41,411 nt of DNA, from the NCBI GenBank assembly GCA_963204715.1, contig CAUJHK010000031.1:1-41411 (forward strand), in the 5' to 3' direction. The position numbers and the translations under genes are program-made. The stretch is from Pseudomonadota bacterium (GTDB taxonomy: Bacteria > Pseudomonadota > Alphaproteobacteria > Micavibrionales > Micavibrionaceae). Positions 37,001 to 41,411 of this stretch are shown here, one piece after another. The notes beneath the pieces are model-generated. The model did no database searches. It was not told the DNA's origin and saw only the letters and a list, made by a program, of their open reading frames with translations. Positions within the stretch are counted from its first letter, which is position 1, and every line of letters starts with the position of its first letter.

Positions 37001-37658
37001 GGCCTTTGTGGACTCAGGAAAGCCTTTGGACAGGTTGAGCGGCATTGTTGGCGGCGCGACCAGCAGCGGCGAAACCAGATTTGATACCATCAAAGGCAAT
37101 TACGACATCGCTCAGGGCGTAGTGAATATTTCCTCAATGGAAATGGACGGGCCTGCCGCCAATATCAAATCAAAGGGCAATGCCAATCTGCCGCAATGGT
37201 ACATAGACACCATCCACACCATCACCTTCAAGCAAGCCAAGGATGCTGGCGCGTTTGACGTGGCCATCAAAGGGTCTTTGAGCAGTCCCGCCAACACCTT
37301 TGGCAAAGGATTGTTCAATGATGTGTTGACCAGACGACTGCAAGGAAAAGTGCAAGAAAAACTGCAAGAAAAATTGCCTGATGTTCTGGGCAAGGATTTA
37401 ACAGGCAAGTTGCAAGGACTTGGCATATTGCCATCCGCGCCCAAGCCTGCGCCAGCCCCGGCACCAGCGCCTGTTGATGATGGTGCTGTGCCTGCTGTGG
37501 ATGATTCACCACAAAGCGCACCTGTGCCCGCACCAGCGGCCACCCCTGCGCCCACACCTGCGCCTGCGCCCCAAACCCAGCAGGATGATTCAAAAAAGGC
37601 ACTGGAGGATGAAGCCTCCAAGGCCATTCAGGGCGTTCTAAACGGGTTGCTGCAGTAA
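34077..37658 (+). CDS. AsmA family protein
   Basis: N-terminal TM, KPQIIEQAKKSSGYDIHIDGDIGLSVLPAPRLKIQGLSVDAP; AsmA-like C-terminal region; Pro/Ala-rich tail. Confidence 0.92.
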   Translation: MKTTFTVALTIIILGLAGLLIGPSFMDWDKYKPQIIEQAKKSSGYDIHIDGDIGLSVLPAPRLKIQGLSVDAPKGKAEKLISVEDAFISVDLFSLMSGDIVVDTVRLEKPRVTLEKLADGTFSWAVEKNQQNGGVTPSDTSNDAKTNRPISLGKVVIEEGALDYVDKQTDKTQELKDINIDLSAKTLEGPFSADGNLLYNGKRIDITLDTEKPKGDKKEFDAELEIGLPESKASASFKGVVALSPMEVQGKLNLEAKNLAEALSVSGQEPSPALARPLSFSGLVTASENQIRSEDISISYGDTKGTGNVVVSNFKDQNPVKLQANMGFSGILNFDQIAPKADKSKQASVEEKVAKGQKLSSPAFLPESLSIPFPLEAKLKIVAEGIQMGGVVYKGVSADIVKTGSDIDFTAALSDIPGKTNLDIRGLLRYTTASRSGDKGITYADPKLTFAVNGTSQQFPTLLRSFAPDQDDNKALEIYKTARFDVQGMVGQDKISFNNSTVKLDDTTLALSGSYKPQGQGGRPDVTLDLTTDFVDIDHIQSRLNGQKKAAVQKDSSAAPDLKKSLEPVRGFEVPLNLNFDISAQKARFNAQDINGIRIKGFASGSALKLDVASAQDFMGAVASLKGRVDDLKTLSGVDLSFYGKTSNLKALMESLKMDTSKLPQSISSAEANISAKGKAEALNFDADIAALNGQLRASGDMTGLLDTPSFNNLVIGAKHPNLVKAIQVLNPAFTGSEGLEKPFDFQAKAVKDGNVYDLKGMKATLGSMSVTGDLKVDQSGAKPFISGNLQAGDMPLDSLLGAKNAGAGGSGGAAASSSTSGGKWSKAPLETGWMHSMNVDLALAAKSITYGGWNFINPSTRIGLKDGTLNVDGLKAGLFGGNASMNARVVDPADEKQPLSLSVQSKMDNVNLEPLVTALSGTRRLKAAGDVSFDMDVSGSGLSSHALVSSLQGKSTLNGNNVVMKGFDLAQIGLAFVDSGKPLDRLSGIVGGATSSGETRFDTIKGNYDIAQGVVNISSMEMDGPAANIKSKGNANLPQWYIDTIHTITFKQAKDAGAFDVAIKGSLSSPANTFGKGLFNDVLTRRLQGKVQEKLQEKLPDVLGKDLTGKLQGLGILPSAPKPAPAPAPAPVDDGAVPAVDDSPQSAPVPAPAATPAPTPAPAPQTQQDDSKKALEDEASKAIQGVLNGLLQ

Positions 37659-37659
37659 T

Positions 37660-37884
37660 CTATTTGGGTTGAAGTTCATCAAGAACATATAACCGAAGGG
37701 CGCTGGACAAGTTTGTTCCGCGCCTTTCGTCTATGTCGGCAATAAGGTTGGCAAGGGGGCGTTTTTGCGCCTGCGCAAGGCGCTTTAGCGCCTCCCAGAA
37801 AGGCTCTTCAATCGACACGCTGGTGGTGTGCCCCGCAATGGTGACAGACCGCTTGATAACCTTGCTGGAAAGGATGTCGGCCAT
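37660..37884 (-). CDS. Ribbon-helix-helix domain protein
   Basis: KRSVTIAGHTTSVSIEEPFWEALKRLAQAQKRPLANLIADIDERRGTNLSSALRLYVLDEL. Confidence 0.85.
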   Translation of the reverse strand: MADILSSKVIKRSVTIAGHTTSVSIEEPFWEALKRLAQAQKRPLANLIADIDERRGTNLSSALRLYVLDELQPK

Positions 37885-39314
37885 TATCCGCGCGGCTTGA
37901 TCATATCTTCAGGCTTTACCCACTGATCATATTGCTCGGAGGTCAAAAGTCCCAACGCCATGCCCGCCTCACGCAAAGATGTGCCTTCCTTGTTGGCTTT
38001 TTTGGCAATTTTTGCGGCGTTGTCATAGCCAATATGCGGGTTGAGCGCCGTCACCAGCATCAATGAGTTTTCCATCAGATATTGAATGCGCTCATAGTTT
38101 GGCTCTATGCCCACCAAGCATCTATCTGTAAAGCTTCGGCACGCATCGGACAATAACTCAATGGATTGCAGCACGTTGTAAATAATAACGGGCTTAAAGA
38201 CGTTCAACTCAAAATGTCCGTTGCTTGCCGCCACACTGACGGCTGTGTTGTTGCCCATCACTTGCGCGCAGACCATGGTCATAGCCTCGCATTGGGTGGG
38301 GTTTACTTTACCAGGCATAATAGAAGATCCAGGCTCGTTTTCAGGGAGCAACAGCTCGCCAATGCCAGAGCGCGGGCCAGATCCCATCAAACGGATATCA
38401 TTGGCAATTTTCATCAGCGATACGGCCAACACATTCAACATGCCAGACATCTCGCACAGCGCATCATGCGTGGCCAGTGCTTCAAACTTGTTTGGGGCGG
38501 TGATGAAATTCAGCCCCGTAATGTCCGATACATTCGCGGCAAATTTTTCAGGAAAACCCACCATGCAGTTGATGCCTGTACCCACGGCGGTGCCACCTTG
38601 CGCCAGCATCATGGTGCGGGGCAGGGCGGCCTTGATGCGTTCTATCCCGTATTTTATTTGCGCAGCATAGCCTGAGAATTCCTGCCCCAGTGTCAAAGGG
38701 GTTGCGTCTTGCAAATGCGTGCGTCCGTTTTTCACAATGTTCGCAAATTCTTTGGCTTTTCCATCCAGTGCCGCGTGCAGCATTTCAAGCGATGGAATAA
38801 GGTCATGGTACAACGCTTCCCCCGCCGCAATGTGCATGACAGTGGGGAAGGAGTCGTTAGAGGACTGTCCCATATTCACATGGTCATTGGGGTGGACGGG
38901 GGTTTTGCCACCGCGTGTGCCAGCCAGAATTTCATTGGCGCGGCCCGCAATCACTTCGTTCGCGTTCATGTTTGTTTGTGTGCCAGACCCAGTCTGCCAG
39001 ACAGATAAAGGAAACTGGCCTGCCAGCGTGCCATCCATAATTTCATCAGCCGCCTGCACAATGGCTTGGCCCACCTTGGCGTCCAGCACATTCAAGGCCA
39101 TGTTTGTTAAGGCGGCGGCTTTCTTTTGCACACCAAGCGCGCGCACAACGCGGGCAGGCATCTTTTCTGTCCCGATATCAAAGTTTTGCATGGAACGCTG
39201 TGTTTGCGCGCCCCAGTAAGCGTCGGCGGGAACTTCAATCTCGCCAAAGGAATCTGTTTCAATACGTGTGCTGGTGGAGTTTTTTTGTGCGGTCATGTGT
39301 GCGGCGTTCGTCAT
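37884..39314 (-). CDS. fumC: Class II fumarate hydratase
   Basis: [47 protein letters not shown]. Confidence 0.97.
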   Translation of the reverse strand: MTNAAHMTAQKNSTSTRIETDSFGEIEVPADAYWGAQTQRSMQNFDIGTEKMPARVVRALGVQKKAAALTNMALNVLDAKVGQAIVQAADEIMDGTLAGQFPLSVWQTGSGTQTNMNANEVIAGRANEILAGTRGGKTPVHPNDHVNMGQSSNDSFPTVMHIAAGEALYHDLIPSLEMLHAALDGKAKEFANIVKNGRTHLQDATPLTLGQEFSGYAAQIKYGIERIKAALPRTMMLAQGGTAVGTGINCMVGFPEKFAANVSDITGLNFITAPNKFEALATHDALCEMSGMLNVLAVSLMKIANDIRLMGSGPRSGIGELLLPENEPGSSIMPGKVNPTQCEAMTMVCAQVMGNNTAVSVAASNGHFELNVFKPVIIYNVLQSIELLSDACRSFTDRCLVGIEPNYERIQYLMENSLMLVTALNPHIGYDNAAKIAKKANKEGTSLREAGMALGLLTSEQYDQWVKPEDMIKPRG

Positions 39315-40408
39315 TTCTTTTCCAAAGGTTTTGTTAAGTTGATATGTCCCATTTTGCGCCCCTCGCGGCTCTCGGCTTTGCCGTAGAGGTGAATGGCAGC
39401 ATCGGCGCGACCATAATACGCATCTAAAGTCTTCACGTCATCCCCAATCAGGTTGATCATGGTCACTTCGCTGTGGGCTATGGGCTTTAAAATAGGCAGG
39501 CCAGAGATGGCGCGGATATGCTGTTCAAACTGCGAAACATTGCATCCATCCATGGTCCAGTGGCCAGAATTGTGCGTGCGCGGCGCAATCTCGTTGGCAA
39601 AAACCTCGCCGCCCTTGGCCACGAACAGCTCCAGCGCGGCCAGCCCCACAAGGTTCACTGATTTTGCAAGTGTGGTAGCCATGTCGATGGCGGTGCTTTC
39701 CACATGCGCGTGCGCAGGGCCGAATCGCTCTACCAGATTAACAGGCGCTATGCTCTCGCTCAAAATATGGTTCTTGTGGTTGTTTAAGGCTATGGGGAAG
39801 GTTTCTATCGTGCCAAAAACATCGCGTGCAACGATGACAGAGCATTCATATGCAAAGTCTATTACGCCTTCAATAATAGCCTCGTTGGTATTCAATTTTG
39901 CCCAGTTATCTGCGCTGTTGTCTTTAATACTATGTTTTATTTGACCTTTTCCGTCATAACCGAAACGGCTCGTCTTTATGATGCAATTTTGTGCCTTTTG
40001 CTGCCCCATGAAGCGGTCAATGTCGGCGGCGGATGTCGCTGGCGACCATGGCGCGGTCTTGATGCCAGATTGGTTTAAAAAATCCTTTTCTTTCAATCGG
40101 TTCTGCGAAACCATCAAGAGATTGGCGTCTGGATAAACGGGTTTTGTCCCGCTTAAAACCTCTATCGCTTCGAGAGGGATGTTTTCAAACTCATAGGATA
40201 TAACATCAACACTTGTTGCGAAATCTTTGAGTTTGTTTATGTTTTCGTAAGAGGCGCAAGTGAAAAGATCGGTAACCTGAGAGGCTGGGCAATTCTCTTC
40301 GGGGCAATATATATGGGTGCGCATGCCAAGACGGCTGGCGGCAAGGGCAGACATTCTGCCCAGTTGCCCACCACCCAAAATGCCGATTGTTTTGATGTTC
40401 ATCTTCAT
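39311..40408 (-). CDS. purK: 5-(carboxyamino)imidazole ribonucleotide synthase
   Basis: [47 protein letters not shown]. Confidence 0.97.
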   Translation of the reverse strand: MKMNIKTIGILGGGQLGRMSALAASRLGMRTHIYCPEENCPASQVTDLFTCASYENINKLKDFATSVDVISYEFENIPLEAIEVLSGTKPVYPDANLLMVSQNRLKEKDFLNQSGIKTAPWSPATSAADIDRFMGQQKAQNCIIKTSRFGYDGKGQIKHSIKDNSADNWAKLNTNEAIIEGVIDFAYECSVIVARDVFGTIETFPIALNNHKNHILSESIAPVNLVERFGPAHAHVESTAIDMATTLAKSVNLVGLAALELFVAKGGEVFANEIAPRTHNSGHWTMDGCNVSQFEQHIRAISGLPILKPIAHSEVTMINLIGDDVKTLDAYYGRADAAIHLYGKAESREGRKMGHINLTKPLEKK

Positions 40409-40490
40409 AGCGGGATATAAAACCTTTACCCTTTGAAATTCAAGGCATATTTGGGCATATAAAAAAAATGTTATGCGCCATGGCCAATAC

Positions 40491-40594
40491 TAATCCACAT
40501 ATCCACAGCTTCAAAGACCCTATATTGGGTTTTTGGCACGAATTTGAATGTTGTTGATTTTATGGATTGTGGATAAACTGCCTGCTTATCCACA
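40491..40594. promoter_or_regulatory. DnaA-box cluster between purE and purK
   Basis: TAATCCACA 40491-40499(+), ATATCCACA 40499-40507(+), TGTGGATAA 40568-40576 (perfect, -), TTATCCACA 40586-40594 (perfect, +). Confidence 0.65.
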
Positions 40595-40599
40595 GGGCT

Positions 40600-41097
40600 T
40601 TAATCCTTGGGCTGGTCAGCCACTTTTGCGGTTTCGTTCTCGCGATATTTTTCCAATCTCGCCATAAGTTCGTCATCCGATAATCCTAAGATGGAGGCGG
40701 CCAAAAGGGCAGCGTTTTTCGCGCCCGCCTCGCCAATAGCCAATGTGCCCACGGGCACGCCACCTGGCATTTGGACGATGGACAGTAAAGAATCCATTCC
40801 TTTCAATGCCTTAGATTTAACGGGAACGCCTAGAACTGGCAAAGATGTCAGGGCGGCGGTCATCCCAGGCAGGTGGGCTGCGCCTCCTGCGCCCGCGATA
40901 ATTACCTTTATGCCGCGTCCCTTGGCAGAGGTGGCATAGTCATACATGCGTTTGGGGGTACGGTGCGCTGACACTATATTGACTTCGTGTGGAATTTGAA
41001 GCTCATGCAGTAACTCATGAGAAATCTTCATAGTTTCCCAGTCAGACTGTGACCCCATGATAATTCCGATTTTCGGGTTTGGATCGCTGTGCGTCAT
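40600..41097 (-). CDS. purE: 5-(carboxyamino)imidazole ribonucleotide mutase
   Basis: [47 protein letters not shown]. Confidence 0.97.
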   Translation of the reverse strand: MTHSDPNPKIGIIMGSQSDWETMKISHELLHELQIPHEVNIVSAHRTPKRMYDYATSAKGRGIKVIIAGAGGAAHLPGMTAALTSLPVLGVPVKSKALKGMDSLLSIVQMPGGVPVGTLAIGEAGAKNAALLAASILGLSDDELMARLEKYRENETAKVADQPKD

Positions 41098-41126
41098 GAT
41101 GAACCGTCTTTAAAAGCAAGGGTTGG

Positions 41127-41336
41127 TCAGGCGATAATGTCAGGTAAAATATCGCTTTTTAGTTTTTGTATCTGGTCTTTTAAGGCCAGTTTCTTCTTTT
41201 TCAGCCTCTGAATGGCCAAAAGGTCAATAGGGGGTGAGTTGATCGCGCGTTCAATTTCGGCATCAAGTTTTCTATGCTCGCTTTCGAGGTCTGCAAGCTT
41301 TTCGGTCAGGTCGGCAAGGTCTTCCATAAAATCCAA
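41127..41336 (-). CDS. DUF465/YdcH family protein
   Basis: LESEHRKLDAEIERA...DLLAIQRLKKKKLALKDQIQKL. Confidence 0.88.
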   Translation of the reverse strand: MDFMEDLADLTEKLADLESEHRKLDAEIERAINSPPIDLLAIQRLKKKKLALKDQIQKLKSDILPDIIA

Positions 41337-41411
41337 AAATTCGGAATAAAAATTTCAAAGGTCATATAGTCTATCAGAAAATTCGGCTTTTGATAAGAAA
41401 AAGAATAGGAT

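Noticed and set aside
37112-37627. 171-aa antisense ORF opposite the asmA 3' end
   Set aside because: Gly/Ala repeats mirror the Pro/Ala-rich AsmA tail; compositional artefact
38166-38675. 169-aa plus-strand ORF inside fumC
   Set aside because: Fully overlaps a strongly conserved fumC frame; no recognisable domain
1-41411. CRISPR arrays, prophage, transposons, toxin-antitoxin or defence islands
   Set aside because: No direct-repeat arrays, integrase/transposase motifs or TA pairs seen; the RHH protein at 37660 has no toxin partner

Overview
Chromosomal housekeeping segment of an alphaproteobacterium: MucR regulator, conserved lgt–NDUFAF7-like–pgeF–prs–rplY–pth–ychF neighbourhood, and a PHB locus phaR/phaC-like/phaA/phaB. 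I identified about 40 protein-coding genes. I saw no tRNA, rRNA, CRISPR array, transposon or prophage. Most of the window is ordinary. The points that deserve follow-up are: (1) two adjacent exported proteins (25.5-30.1 kb) that share an undescribed ~110-aa N-terminal domain bounded by two cysteines, one carrying a tandem TcpQ/PilL_C-like C-terminus and the other a long coiled coil plus an orphan C-terminal domain; (2) a cluster of DnaA boxes (two perfect, two near-perfect) in the 191-bp gap that separates purE from purK; (3) a polysaccharide-deacetylase-fold protein that has lost its metal-binding motifs; (4) a prfB gene split in the ORF track by a programmed +1 frameshift; (5) a short PhaC-like synthase with a PhaR-operator-like palindrome upstream. 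All family calls come from reading the translated sequence by eye; no database search was run.
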